Notes under the pieces: model-generated | What the model was told of the DNA's origin: nothing | Databases searched by the model: none | Seen by the model: the letters and a program-made list of their open reading frames with translations, nothing else | Origin: Methanolobus vulcani | Lineage (GTDB): Archaea; Halobacteriota; Methanosarcinia; Methanosarcinales; Methanosarcinaceae | Direction: 5' to 3' | Assembly (NCBI RefSeq): GCF_900100715.1 | Contig: NZ_FNCA01000005.1 | Span: 1-64,000 of the forward strand | Length of the DNA stretch: 64,000 bases | Program-made: the position numbers and the translations under genes | Part shown: one piece after another, positions 29,649 through 37,916 of the stretch | Layout of the letters: every line of letters begins with the position of its first letter | Position numbering within the stretch: position 1 is the stretch's first letter

Positions 29649-29981
29649 ATGAATGAAAAGCAGTTCGATGATCTACCATTTTACTTGCCTGAAAATTCCA
29701 ATCTATTTTTTCTATGAAGTAAAGCAATTACCTCGGTGAATATAAATATTTTGCAAAATTGTCTAAAAATTAGAGACTTTATATTTATATACAAATATAC
29801 AATGGGGGTTTGATATTATTCTTTCAAAAAATAGATTAGAAACTAAATAAACGATCAAAAGCACCTAAAAACTTATATAGGACTATATGATCCAATCCTG
29901 GATTTGAAAAATTCATGAAAATATAAGAAAAATGCAAAGAATAAGTAAAATTATTATTTTCAGGATCTTGTTCTCACATGA

Positions 29982-30015
29982 AGGGAAAAGAGAAAATGGA
30001 TCGCAGCATCCATTT
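29982..30015 (-). terminator. Hairpin and T-rich tail downstream of the 37-codon gene
   Basis: Perfect 8-bp stem aaatggat/atccattt with loop cgcagc (29994-30015), followed on the minus strand by ttctcttttccc. It lies 57 bp after the stop of the small gene at 30072. Confidence 0.5.
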
Positions 30016-30071
30016 GTACTCTTTTCTACACTAGTCCCCCAAATAGACCCAATCCTTCTTTGTGGTACAAA

Positions 30072-30185
30072 TTAGACTACACCGTGGTAGCTGAGGAATG
30101 AGTAGTATGTGATAAGTGCAATCATAAGTGAAAGGAAGAATGTTCCAAAACTGTATGGATTATGATTAACTGCATATTCTGTCAT
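30072..30185 (-). CDS. Putative 37-residue single-span membrane peptide
   Basis: ATG at 30185 to TAA at 30072. The peptide begins MTEYAVNHNPYSFGTF and continues with one hydrophobic helix (residues about 14-32, rich in F, L, I and Y), ending SYHGVV. A TATA-like tatatactataac lies about 30 bp upstream on this strand, consistent with a nearly leaderless mRNA, and a terminator follows. There is no clear ribosome-binding site. I do not recognise the peptide. The rest of the spacer 29649-30339 is AT-rich with no further gene. Confidence 0.45.
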   Translation of the reverse strand: MTEYAVNHNPYSFGTFFLSLMIALITYYSFLSYHGVV

Positions 30186-30339
30186 GTTTTATCATGATAA
30201 ACTATTACGTTATAGTATATATAGTTACCTCTCATTTATCACGATTAATCATTTTATTTGCTATATTACGAACAATTACAGGAATGATCAACAACTAGTA
30301 TAAGTATCAGGAAAACAAACTGAGAGAATCATTACTTAA

Positions 30340-30768
30340 ATGAGGTTTTACATGGAAAATATGGATGATATCCAGAGATATTTTTCTCAGGAATGTTTCG
30401 CATCAAATTCCGGCATGAAAATAACAGAAGTCTCAGAAGGCTATGCTAAAGCCGAGATGAAGATTGAAAAAAGGCATCACAACATTCTGGGAACGGTTCA
30501 CGGAGGAGCTATTTTCACACTTGCAGACATGGCATTTGCCGCAGCTTCAAATTCATATGGAACAGTTGCTGTTGCCATCAACGCAGACATATCTTTTGTA
30601 AAAGCCGCCATAGAAGGCACTCTTTATGCAGAAGCAAAAGAAACCTCCATAAACCCTAAAATATCAACCTACGTTGTTAACATAACTGATGACCAGGGAG
30701 ACATTGTTGCGATATTTAACGGAATGACATACAGGAAGAAAAATAAAATTGTAATTCCTGAAAAATAA
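30340..30768 (+). CDS. PaaI-family acyl-CoA thioesterase
   Basis: 142 residues, hot-dog fold. The signature HHNILGTVHGGAIFTLADMAF contains the catalytic HGG-x-x-x-x-LAD of the PaaI/YdiI family. It hydrolyses (aryl)acyl-CoA thioesters. It is convergent with a phenylacetate-CoA ligase / marker-8 operon, so a shared arylacetyl-CoA pool is conceivable (inference). The N-terminus MRFYMENMDDIQRYF may start at the second Met (30352). Confidence 0.85.
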   Translation: MRFYMENMDDIQRYFSQECFASNSGMKITEVSEGYAKAEMKIEKRHHNILGTVHGGAIFTLADMAFAAASNSYGTVAVAINADISFVKAAIEGTLYAEAKETSINPKISTYVVNITDDQGDIVAIFNGMTYRKKNKIVIPEK

Positions 30769-30826
30769 AATAAAAAAAATGTTAGATGACTTGAATTCAA
30801 GTAAATTCAAAAAAGGAACCGGTTGA

Positions 30827-31675
30827 TCAAACCAGTTCTTTTGGCTGTTTTTCTTCAGGTAAGGAAGGAAGTTTTGAGGAACTGACAAAAAGTGGTGAAT
30901 CCACTTCTTTTGCTCTTTCCAGAAGTAATTCCTTTCCACGCTGTGTAAGTCCAAAAAGAGGAACTGCACTGCCAACCTGAACCAGTGGTTTTACAAGTTC
31001 ACGTACGTGCTTTGAAGCACAACTTGTCAAAATATCAGTATTATCAATCATACCCTGTGCTGTCTGCTTATTGATACCTGTTACGTGGGCACCTATGATC
31101 ACGAGCTCAATATCAAGTTCTTTCTCAACATCACGAAGCTCTTTTGCAGTTTCCGGGAAAACAACAGTTACAGCTATTTTCCTGTAACCATGCTGTGCTG
31201 CTTTTCTAACTCCTGCCACGGGGTCGATCCTGGCAGTTGAAGGATCTAAGACAATTCCACCACGTTCATTAATTCCATTAATGGTCTCATCTATAGGTTC
31301 TGTTTCAACAAGACCTGAGATACGTGCACCCATACCCTGAACAAGATTTGGATTATTTGAAATAACAGTTCCTGCACCATCGCATGCAGTAACAGTTGTG
31401 TCCAGCAGACCACGGTTAAGACCTGTCATCATTGTCTCGGATGCACCAAAACCTACAAAAATATCCATATCAAGTTGGCGTTTGTTTGTGAAAAGACCAA
31501 AATCCTTTATGCGAAACTCCATATTTTTCCTGATCTCTTCCTTTGTGATCTCAGTTATACCACGAGTTTTGTCAAAGATGGGACACCAACCGATCAAGGG
31601 TTCCCCAACTTCAATGACCTCTCCATTTTCTACAACAACTCTGGCCTTTCCAAGAATTTCCATTACATGTGGCAT
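30827..31675 (-). CDS. Methanogenesis marker protein 8 (DUF2099)
   Basis: About 282 residues from the ATG at 31675, which has aaggtgaa upstream. The pattern matches the DUF2099 family (marker 8) found in methanogens: VMEILGKARVVVENGEVIEV, IGWCPIFDKTRGI, FRIKDFGLFT, VGFGASETMMTG and CDGAGTVISNNP. Its biochemical role is unknown. It lies 40 bp downstream of the phenylacetate-CoA ligase family gene on the same strand, a probable operon. Confidence 0.8.
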   Translation of the reverse strand: MPHVMEILGKARVVVENGEVIEVGEPLIGWCPIFDKTRGITEITKEEIRKNMEFRIKDFGLFTNKRQLDMDIFVGFGASETMMTGLNRGLLDTTVTACDGAGTVISNNPNLVQGMGARISGLVETEPIDETINGINERGGIVLDPSTARIDPVAGVRKAAQHGYRKIAVTVVFPETAKELRDVEKELDIELVIIGAHVTGINKQTAQGMIDNTDILTSCASKHVRELVKPLVQVGSAVPLFGLTQRGKELLLERAKEVDSPLFVSSSKLPSLPEEKQPKELV

Positions 31676-31714
31676 ATTTTCACCTTGATTAATGATATAA
31701 AAGTTAACAAGCAA

Positions 31715-33016
31715 TCAGATGGCATTTCGTCTGTCAACAACTTTCTGTGACTTTCCTGCTGTTCTTGGGATAGAACCTTTCTCTACAAGATCGACATTTG
31801 TCCGTATATTGAGCACACTCTTTAGTTCATTCTCTACATGCCTGCGGACAGCTGCAAGGTCTTTAAGCTCACCTGTAAAAGCGTTTTCCTCAAGTTCCAC
31901 CCTGACAGTGATCTCATCCAGCATCTTTGTATTCCTGTCAAGAAGTACCTGGAAATGTTCTGTAACTTCAGGAATGTCCACAATGACATCCTCTATCTGT
32001 GATGGGAATACATTTATACCTCTTACAATGAGCATGTCGTCTGCCCTTCCAAGAAGCCTTGAGATACGTGGTGTTGTACGACCACATGAACATTCGCTCT
32101 CAAGAAGGCGTGTAATATCCCCGGTCCTGTATCTGATAATTGGAAGTGCTTCCTTTGTCAGGGATGTGAGCACAAGTTCTCCTTTTTCACCTTCTGCTAC
32201 CTGCTCACCATTCTCATCAAGGACCTCAACATAGAAATGATCACTCCATATATGAAGGCCATCCTGTTCCTCACATTCAAAAGCAACACCCGGACCCATG
32301 AGCTCTGAAAGACCATAGGAATCATATGCTTTAATATTCAAAGAGTTTTCAAGCTGTTTTCTGGTATTTGCAGACCATGGCTCAGCACCAAAACAACCAA
32401 CTCTTAAGGAAAGCTTGTCCACAATATCCAATTCCCTGGCGGTTTCTGCCAGGTAAAGTGCATAAGAAGGAGTGCAGTGAACTGCAGTAACACCGAAGTC
32501 TATCATCATCTCAAGCTGCCTGGCTGTATTTCCAGTTCCACTTGGAACGGTCATGGCACCCATTCTTTCAGCGCCATAATGGAAACCAAGACCACCTGTA
32601 AAAAGTCCGTAGTTCACAGCATTCTGGAAAACATCACTGCTGTCAAGACCTGCCATTGTGAGATTTCGTGCCATGAGATCTGACCAGTTCTCGATGTCAT
32701 TCTTAGTATAACCAACAACTGTTGGTTTTCCGCTTGTACCTGAGGATGCGTGAATCCTTACTATTTCCTCTTTTGGTACTGCAAAAAGATTGAATGGATA
32801 ATTGTCTCTGAGATCAGTCTTCCTTGTTGTTGGTAATTTGCTGATATCATCAAGTGACTTTATATCATCAGGAGTTATTCCAAGTTGCCTGAACTTCTCC
32901 CTGTAGAATGGAACGTTATTATAGACTGCCGCAGCCGTCTTTTTCAAGCGTTTTAGTTGCAGTTCTGCACGTTCGTCTTTTTTCATAGTCTCGTATTTTG
33001 GCTGCCAGTATCTCAT
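31715..33016 (-). CDS. Phenylacetate-CoA ligase family protein
   Basis: 433 residues from the ATG at 33016 (ggagatg upstream); the frame extends further upstream without support. PaaK-type adenylate-forming motifs: HASSGTSGKPTVVGYT, YDSYGLSELMGPGVAFECE, IRYRTGDITRLL, GRTTPRISRLLGRADDM and the C-terminal TAGKSQKV. It activates an arylacetic or similar acid to its CoA thioester. In methanogens such ligases allow use of exogenous aryl acids for aromatic amino-acid synthesis via reverse oxidoreductases (family knowledge). Operon with marker 8. Confidence 0.85.
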   Translation of the reverse strand: MRYWQPKYETMKKDERAELQLKRLKKTAAAVYNNVPFYREKFRQLGITPDDIKSLDDISKLPTTRKTDLRDNYPFNLFAVPKEEIVRIHASSGTSGKPTVVGYTKNDIENWSDLMARNLTMAGLDSSDVFQNAVNYGLFTGGLGFHYGAERMGAMTVPSGTGNTARQLEMMIDFGVTAVHCTPSYALYLAETARELDIVDKLSLRVGCFGAEPWSANTRKQLENSLNIKAYDSYGLSELMGPGVAFECEEQDGLHIWSDHFYVEVLDENGEQVAEGEKGELVLTSLTKEALPIIRYRTGDITRLLESECSCGRTTPRISRLLGRADDMLIVRGINVFPSQIEDVIVDIPEVTEHFQVLLDRNTKMLDEITVRVELEENAFTGELKDLAAVRRHVENELKSVLNIRTNVDLVEKGSIPRTAGKSQKVVDRRNAI

Positions 33017-33486
33017 GGAAACATCTCCGCAAAATGTCCTTTCATAGGAGTACATCTTTAAGTGTTTAAATCTTTTGTAAATACATATCACTTTTTCGTC
33101 ATGCAGAGGACGCAATTTAACTCCACAGAAAGGGTAATGTGAATAATTAATGTGTATACTAAGGTATGCGTCAACATGACATGATACTACATGAATATAA
33201 TGGTTAGCATGAACTTCTATAATCAATATAGATTCGTCCATATCAGTGGCGATATGAGATTAGCATCGTAGAAAAATGGAACAAGATAGCTCAAATTAAA
33301 ACTAATAGTCCATTACTTTGGAAAATAGATCAAGTTTATACTTGTTGTAAAAACAAGGAATTCTACAAAACCAACATTAGGAAAGTTGACAGTCGATAAA
33401 ATGGCTCTGTCCTTAGATAAACATCTTTATGATTTACAAATCCAGCTCTGACACGGTGACTAATCGATTAGGAAAAAGTGATTGGC

Positions 33487-33509
33487 CCGATATCTATAGT
33501 TAATATCGG
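33487..33509 (-). terminator. Hairpin after the 39-codon gene
   Basis: Perfect 7-bp stem ccgatat/atatcgg (33487-33493 and 33503-33509). On the minus strand a T6 run (33519-33524) lies between the stop at 33530 and the hairpin, and another short T-run follows. Fits transcription ending here. Confidence 0.4.
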
Positions 33510-33529
33510 TACAACACAAAAAATAACTA

Positions 33530-33649
33530 TTAATCTGCAATGTATGTTTGCACTTTCTTTTCGCTTTTTCCTTCACTTAATCTTACTCCGTGCAATACAG
33601 GTGGTAATGGTGAACTAGAGAAAATCCGTTCTTCTTTTGTATCGGACAT
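33530..33649 (-). CDS. Putative 39-residue soluble peptide
   Basis: ATG at 33649, TAA at 33530. A good ribosome-binding site (aaaaggagt) lies about 9 bp upstream and a terminator-like hairpin follows. The peptide starts MSDTKEERIFSSSPLPPVLH and ends in a lysine-rich stretch and QTYIAD; no membrane segment. I do not recognise it. It may be a genuine small protein or the remnant of a longer gene. The rest of 33017-34177 is AT-rich and shows no other supported gene. Confidence 0.45.
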   Translation of the reverse strand: MSDTKEERIFSSSPLPPVLHGVRLSEGKSEKKVQTYIAD

Positions 33650-34098
33650 AGCTTTTTTACTCCTTTTAATCATGCTTTTTTAGTTTTTTACCGTTCTTCA
33701 ATAATGAATCGGCAATTGTATACTGACTATATAGTATAAAAAATTATGCATTTGTTTAAACATAATCTGCTTTCTCAGAAGATAAAATAATCATTCAACA
33801 AAAATCGACATTTATAATCCTTGAAATCAGACAAGTCAGATTAGATGGTTTTTTGTGAGTAACTTTAGTGCTTTATGCTTTTGTCTCTGAAACATCTTGT
33901 AATCCCAAAATAAACCACTATACCGCCTGTTTGTATTGCAAACCAATGACCACATTTTAGGCTTTAAAACAACATTTATTTCAATTGAAGATTAATCTAT
34001 AATACTCAAATAAGAACCCAAAAAGAAACGAAATGATAAATAAGACTCATAAATTACAAAAATTAAGAATGATCAAAAAATAGAAACAACTTGTATTG

Positions 34099-34170
34099 AA
34101 AAAAAGATAAAAAACAGTTCTCCGGGTAAAAAGATGATGACTACTCATACGAAGGACTTGACCCGGAGAA
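34099..34170 (-). terminator. Terminator of the methylamine operon
   Basis: 10-bp perfect stem ttctccgggt (34118-34127) / acccggagaa (34161-34170) starting 8 bp after the mtbA stop, then on the minus strand two long T-runs (T6 and T7) down to 34099. Confidence 0.7.
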
Positions 34171-34177
34171 ACTTAAA

Positions 34178-35197
34178 TCAGTATTTATGATTTCTTGCCA
34201 CTTCTATCATTGCCTGGAGATTTACAGTAGGTGTCTTGCTTACAATACCACATCCCGGTGCAAGCAGGCCTACACCTGCATCAATTATCTTTTGTGACTG
34301 CTCTCTAATCTTTTCAGGTGTCTGATTCCAGAGCATATTTACAGGATCAAGATTTCCTACAATAATAGCTTTTTTAACTTTGGATACAGCAGTTTCAACG
34401 TCAACATTTTGGTCAATACTTATTGCATCTACACCGGATGATTCCATCAGAGCAAGACCCTGGGTGGTGTCACCACAGATGTGTAATACTACAGGTACGT
34501 TAAGTTCATGCATTACATCACAAATTATCTTATGATAAGGAACGACGAACTTCTCGTAAAACTCAGCACCGATGAGCTGAGCACTTGCTGTCGGGTCAAT
34601 GATGACCATTGTATCGGCACCATTCTCTACCATCTTCTTTGCGTATGCAACATTGAACTCGGTTGTAAACTCCATGAGTGCAAGACCGAAAGACTCGTCT
34701 GTGAAAATAGCCATGAACCAGTCATCACCATTGATGTGCTGTGCCAGTGAGAAAGGACCTATCATGCTTCCCATTATAGGTAGTTTATCGCCATACTTGT
34801 CTGCCAGTAGTTTGATTGCCTCACAAACAACTCCAATCCTGCCGTAATCAAGGTTGTAACCCTTGAGTTTTTCAATATCTTCAACTGATTTTACAACATG
34901 GCCAACAACAGATGGTTGTTGCTCTTTTGTACCCTCTTTTATCTCACATCCAAAGAACTCAGCTTCTGCGGTTATATCAAAAGGTACACGCACAGCCTCA
35001 AATCCGACTACTGTGTGACCGGCTTCAGCAAGTGCTGCCATCTTTTTCGCATCATTATTAGCCTCAGGCCAGAAAGCACCGCAGGCTTCCATCTGCTCGA
35101 CGGTTCCGGTCTGGGTGACGGATATAGCTGGCATTCTATCAATTTGTTCGCCTCTGAGAGCGCGTGCTAATCTTTCTTTTGGTACATATTCTGTCAT
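34178..35197 (-). CDS. mtbA: Methylcobamide:coenzyme M methyltransferase MtbA (methylamine-specific)
   Basis: 339 residues, uroporphyrinogen-decarboxylase fold. Zinc ligands that activate CoM are present: H239 and C241 in VVLHICGD and C316 in LLAPGCGI. It moves the methyl group from methylated MtmC (or related corrinoid proteins) to coenzyme M. The methanol paralogue MtaA is similar; assignment to MtbA rests on overall resemblance and on the position at the end of the mtmCB operon. ATG preceded by caggagc. In Methanosarcina mtbA usually lies apart from mtmCB, so this linkage is notable. Confidence 0.85.
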   Translation of the reverse strand: MTEYVPKERLARALRGEQIDRMPAISVTQTGTVEQMEACGAFWPEANNDAKKMAALAEAGHTVVGFEAVRVPFDITAEAEFFGCEIKEGTKEQQPSVVGHVVKSVEDIEKLKGYNLDYGRIGVVCEAIKLLADKYGDKLPIMGSMIGPFSLAQHINGDDWFMAIFTDESFGLALMEFTTEFNVAYAKKMVENGADTMVIIDPTASAQLIGAEFYEKFVVPYHKIICDVMHELNVPVVLHICGDTTQGLALMESSGVDAISIDQNVDVETAVSKVKKAIIVGNLDPVNMLWNQTPEKIREQSQKIIDAGVGLLAPGCGIVSKTPTVNLQAMIEVARNHKY

Positions 35198-35226
35198 AAA
35201 TGTAAGCTCCTGTAATTGAAATCAAG

Positions 35227-35709
35227 TTACAAATGAGGACCCCAAGTACATTTTTTTCCTGCTTTAACTATGGGAGAGATAATCTCAATACCTTTCGAAT
35301 ATTCCCACAATCCATGAATACTGCAACTTTCAACTGCTCTGAGATTTACAATTGCTGATCTGGTACCGCAAGTACCACATACACCAAAGCCATGAATTGT
35401 GCAATTTATAATCTCTCTCACAGAAATCATCTCTTCAGTACCCACTGCTTTAAAGACCGCTTCAGCTTTTTCATCAGAGACCTGTAGTTCCTCCTTTCCT
35501 ACAAGGTCACCGTTCAAGTACAGTTCTATCCATTGTATGTAATGTCCTTCTTCCATTACGTGAGGAACACTTCCCACAGTAACCTTTACATCAAAAGGTT
35601 CACCCGCTATCACCTCAGAAGGAGCCTCAATAAAAGGGACATGCTTTTTTTCCATCTCGGTAAGGTTATCATGATCCTTTGCTGTTTGAATATTGATATC
35701 TGAACTCAT
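35227..35709 (-). CDS. Superoxide-reductase (neelaredoxin/desulfoferrodoxin)-like protein with extra Cys/His motif
   Basis: 160 residues with an SOR domain. The iron-site ligands line up: H23 (EKKHVP), H50 and H56 (VPHVMEEGHYIQW), C129 and H132 (CSIHGLW). It lacks the N-terminal desulforedoxin domain. Unusually a second CxxH (C103, H106 in NCTIHG) and CGTCG (C111, C114) precede the canonical pair, as if the ligand strand were duplicated. It may detoxify superoxide or serve another redox role for the methyltransferase system, whose Co(I) corrinoid is oxygen-sensitive (inference). The ribosome-binding site is aaggtga. Confidence 0.75.
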   Translation of the reverse strand: MSSDINIQTAKDHDNLTEMEKKHVPFIEAPSEVIAGEPFDVKVTVGSVPHVMEEGHYIQWIELYLNGDLVGKEELQVSDEKAEAVFKAVGTEEMISVREIINCTIHGFGVCGTCGTRSAIVNLRAVESCSIHGLWEYSKGIEIISPIVKAGKKCTWGPHL

Positions 35710-35786
35710 AATTTCACCTTATTTATTCATTAATCACTAAATTAAACGTAAAATTCAAAAGAAATGTCAGTTAAGCTGACATTTCT

Positions 35787-36032
35787 TCAGTATTTGTAAT
35801 GGCTTACAGAATGGTATAACATAATCACAAAAAATGCGATTATGACTCCCAGTAAACTGAAAAAGCCCACAGGGTCCCATACGAACTGGATTGCCCCTGT
35901 CTCCGACCATCCAACAAGTACTGAACCCTGTATCTGTGTTGGTACGACCAGACAGATGAAAGCAAGCACAAAGATGAAAATGATGTCAAATGCCTCCATC
36001 ATCCAGTTTTTCTTTTCAGCGTCTTCACTCAT
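35787..36032 (-). CDS. Small membrane protein of the methylamine operon (two helices)
   Basis: 81 residues from the ATG at 36032 (aggtgaat upstream); an earlier in-frame start overlaps the preceding gene. After a charged start (MSEDAEKKNW) come two membrane helices: about 14-32 (IIFIFVLAFICLVVPTQIQG) and about 52-72 (VGFFSLLGVIIAFFVIML), ending HSVSHYKY. Unknown family. Its place between the permease and mtbA suggests an accessory subunit of transport or of a membrane complex. Confidence 0.65.
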   Translation of the reverse strand: MSEDAEKKNWMMEAFDIIFIFVLAFICLVVPTQIQGSVLVGWSETGAIQFVWDPVGFFSLLGVIIAFFVIMLYHSVSHYKY

Positions 36033-36042
36033 ATTATTCACC

Positions 36043-36306
36043 TCAATCATAATACTTGAAATCAAACATATGCTGTTTAATTGACTTTCGAACCTGCAGG
36101 TAACCTATAGTTTCAATACCCACTACCAATCCGAAGAAAAGGATGTATATTCCCCTAATTGCAGGTGCAACAGCTGAACCAGCCTCAGCTAGTATGGTAA
36201 AGACCACATAACCTTCAACAACGATCAGCAGTGCAATCGCCCCTAGTATCAGGAAAGTATCTTTCGCAAATGCACTATTGTATTTTGCTTCATTGATTCC
36301 ATCCAT
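36043..36306 (-). CDS. Small membrane protein of the methylamine operon
   Basis: 87 residues from the ATG at 36306; the ribosome-binding site gaggag overlaps the last codons of the permease gene, so translation is coupled. Two membrane helices: about 15-40 (TFLILGAIALLIVVEGYVVF) and about 48-68 (IRGIYILFFGLVVGIETIG), then a basic tail with KSIKQHMF. Not recognised. Cotranscribed with the permease and the next small membrane protein. Confidence 0.65.
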   Translation of the reverse strand: MDGINEAKYNSAFAKDTFLILGAIALLIVVEGYVVFTILAEAGSAVAPAIRGIYILFFGLVVGIETIGYLQVRKSIKQHMFDFKYYD

Positions 36307-36311
36307 TACTA

Positions 36312-37703
36312 TCACTCCTCAACATTGTGATGACTGGGCCTTGGCCAGCCCATTTCCCGTCCCCAATCAAATTGTTTCTGATGCTTCTTATGCTTCTTAT
36401 GGAAGTAGAAGTACGCTATCAAATAGAAAAGCAGAGCGAAAATAAGGTTGTATCTGTAACCCCAGAAAAGGGTGGACATGATTGTTATTGCAATTGCAAT
36501 TGCAAAGTAAGAGATCCATGGCTGAAGTGGGCTTACAAATGGACGCACCTTGTTAATGTGTGTTGGGAACATCTTTCTGAAACGTATCAGAGAGAATGGT
36601 ATCAGAACGTAACAAAGCAAACCTGATACAATAGAGAAAGTTATGACCTGGTCAAGATAACCGCTGAACGCAAAGGCTATTGCTATAGGCATGGTAAAAA
36701 TAACCGCTTTGTAAGGTGTCTGGTATCCAGGATGAACGGAAGCGAACCAATTTGATACGAAGTGATCCCTTGAAAGTGCAAACCATGACCTGGAAGAATC
36801 ACAGACACATCCGTTTGCACTGGAAAGACATGTCAGCAATGTTCCAAGAGCTAGAAGTGCAATGAGTACCGATACGCCGCTTACCTGTGCAGCCTCAAAG
36901 AGAGGATACACGGAAACTCCAAGACCTTCGGCAGGTATGTCAGATGGAAGTAGGCTTGCACATATAAAAAGTGTCATTGCAGCTCCGACCAGCAATGTAA
37001 TCATTCCTGCCTGTTGTCCCAAAGGCACTGCCCTTGATGGAGACTTACATTCCTCTGCGCACATTGCCGCTCCTTCAATGCCCAGGAAGAACCAGGGACC
37101 GAACTGCAAAGCAGCAAACAGACCTATCATGCCATTTGGCATTGCACCCTGGAAAAGATTCTCCGGATGAAGTTCAAAGACGCCGAATGTTCCTGAGAAG
37201 AAGAACAATATTATGGCGAGGAAAGCTATGGCGGTCATGAAGAAGTTAAGTGTGAGTGCAGCCACAACACCTCTATAATTAATGAATGTCAGAGTGGCAA
37301 TTACCAATAATGTAACGGGGAAAACCTGCAACTGCGGAAAAATTTCCTGCGCAATAAAAGCAACAACTATAGCATCAGCAGCCTCTAGGGCTATAAATTC
37401 CATATAAACCGCTAGCCCAACACTAGCTGCTGCACCGGGTCCTACAAACAACCTTGCCCAATCATAAGGTCCTCCTGCCAGTTTAGTGGCGGATCCCAGT
37501 TCACTTGCACACAGAGAAATCATAACGTACATTGTCCCCGCTACAAGCATTGCCAACAGGGCACCAAGAATTCCTCCTTTTGCAACGGTGAAGTTCCACC
37601 CCATGAACTCACCAACAAGAACTATTCCCACTCCCAATGCCCAGACGTGGTAAGGTCTTAGGGTCTTGACAAGTCCGGGTGATTCTGTAACTTCATTGGT
37701 CAC
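36312..37703 (-). CDS. mtmP: APC-family amine permease, probable monomethylamine transporter
   Basis: 463 residues with about 12 membrane helices of the amino acid-polyamine-organocation superfamily (GIVLVGEFMGWNFTVAKGGI; PYDWARLFVGPGAAASVG; LEAADAIVVAF). In Methanosarcina a homologous permease, MtmP, follows mtmCB, which fits this context. The start is a GTG at 37703 with gaggtgat upstream, 4 bp after the stop of a 36-codon gene. The C-terminus is basic (HKKHKKHQKQ). Substrate assignment is from context. Confidence 0.75.
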   Translation of the reverse strand: MTNEVTESPGLVKTLRPYHVWALGVGIVLVGEFMGWNFTVAKGGILGALLAMLVAGTMYVMISLCASELGSATKLAGGPYDWARLFVGPGAAASVGLAVYMEFIALEAADAIVVAFIAQEIFPQLQVFPVTLLVIATLTFINYRGVVAALTLNFFMTAIAFLAIILFFFSGTFGVFELHPENLFQGAMPNGMIGLFAALQFGPWFFLGIEGAAMCAEECKSPSRAVPLGQQAGMITLLVGAAMTLFICASLLPSDIPAEGLGVSVYPLFEAAQVSGVSVLIALLALGTLLTCLSSANGCVCDSSRSWFALSRDHFVSNWFASVHPGYQTPYKAVIFTMPIAIAFAFSGYLDQVITFSIVSGLLCYVLIPFSLIRFRKMFPTHINKVRPFVSPLQPWISYFAIAIAITIMSTLFWGYRYNLIFALLFYLIAYFYFHKKHKKHQKQFDWGREMGWPRPSHHNVEE

Positions 37704-37707
37704 ATAA

Positions 37708-37818
37708 TCACCTCTTCAATTTCTTGGATGTTTTGCTCGCATCAAGCAAGACCCACCCAATCAATGCAAAAGCCAGCAAGTATATTATTCCATTAATGAT
37801 AGTCCAATATCCGTCCAT
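37708..37818 (-). CDS. Putative 36-residue membrane peptide in the methylamine operon
   Basis: ATG at 37818 and TGA at 37708, too short for usual gene calling. A near-perfect ribosome-binding site (aaaggaggt) lies 8 bp upstream. It begins MDGYWTIINGIIYLLAFALI, forms a single membrane helix (residues about 6-25) and ends in a basic tail (DASKTSKKLKR), so N-out/C-in topology is expected. It lies between the mtmB terminator and the permease, 4 bp before the permease GTG. It may be a small regulatory or structural subunit of the permease. Confidence 0.65.
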   Translation of the reverse strand: MDGYWTIINGIIYLLAFALIGWVLLDASKTSKKLKR

Positions 37819-37869
37819 CACAAAACCTCCTTTTAATGATCTTAAACGGTTTTCCATTCCCTTCCCTGG

Positions 37870-37899
37870 AAAAAAATGCCAGCGAAATTGATCGCTGGC
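37870..37899 (-). terminator. Intra-operon hairpin terminator after mtmB
   Basis: 8-bp perfect stem gccagcga/tcgctggc with 6-nt loop (37878-37899), followed on the minus strand by a T7 run (37876-37870). It starts 17 bp after the mtmB stop and probably lets only part of transcription continue into the permease-mtbA genes. Confidence 0.7.
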
Positions 37900-37916
37900 G
37901 TATTATTCCGGAGGCA

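Noticed and set aside
31715-33241. Phenylacetate-CoA ligase start at 33241
   Set aside because: The extra 75 residues do not resemble the family; the ATG at 33016 has ggagatg upstream.
33840-33975. Short minus-strand hydrophobic frame (GHWFAIQTGGIVVYFGIT)
   Set aside because: No start codon with a ribosome-binding site; other frames are equally open.
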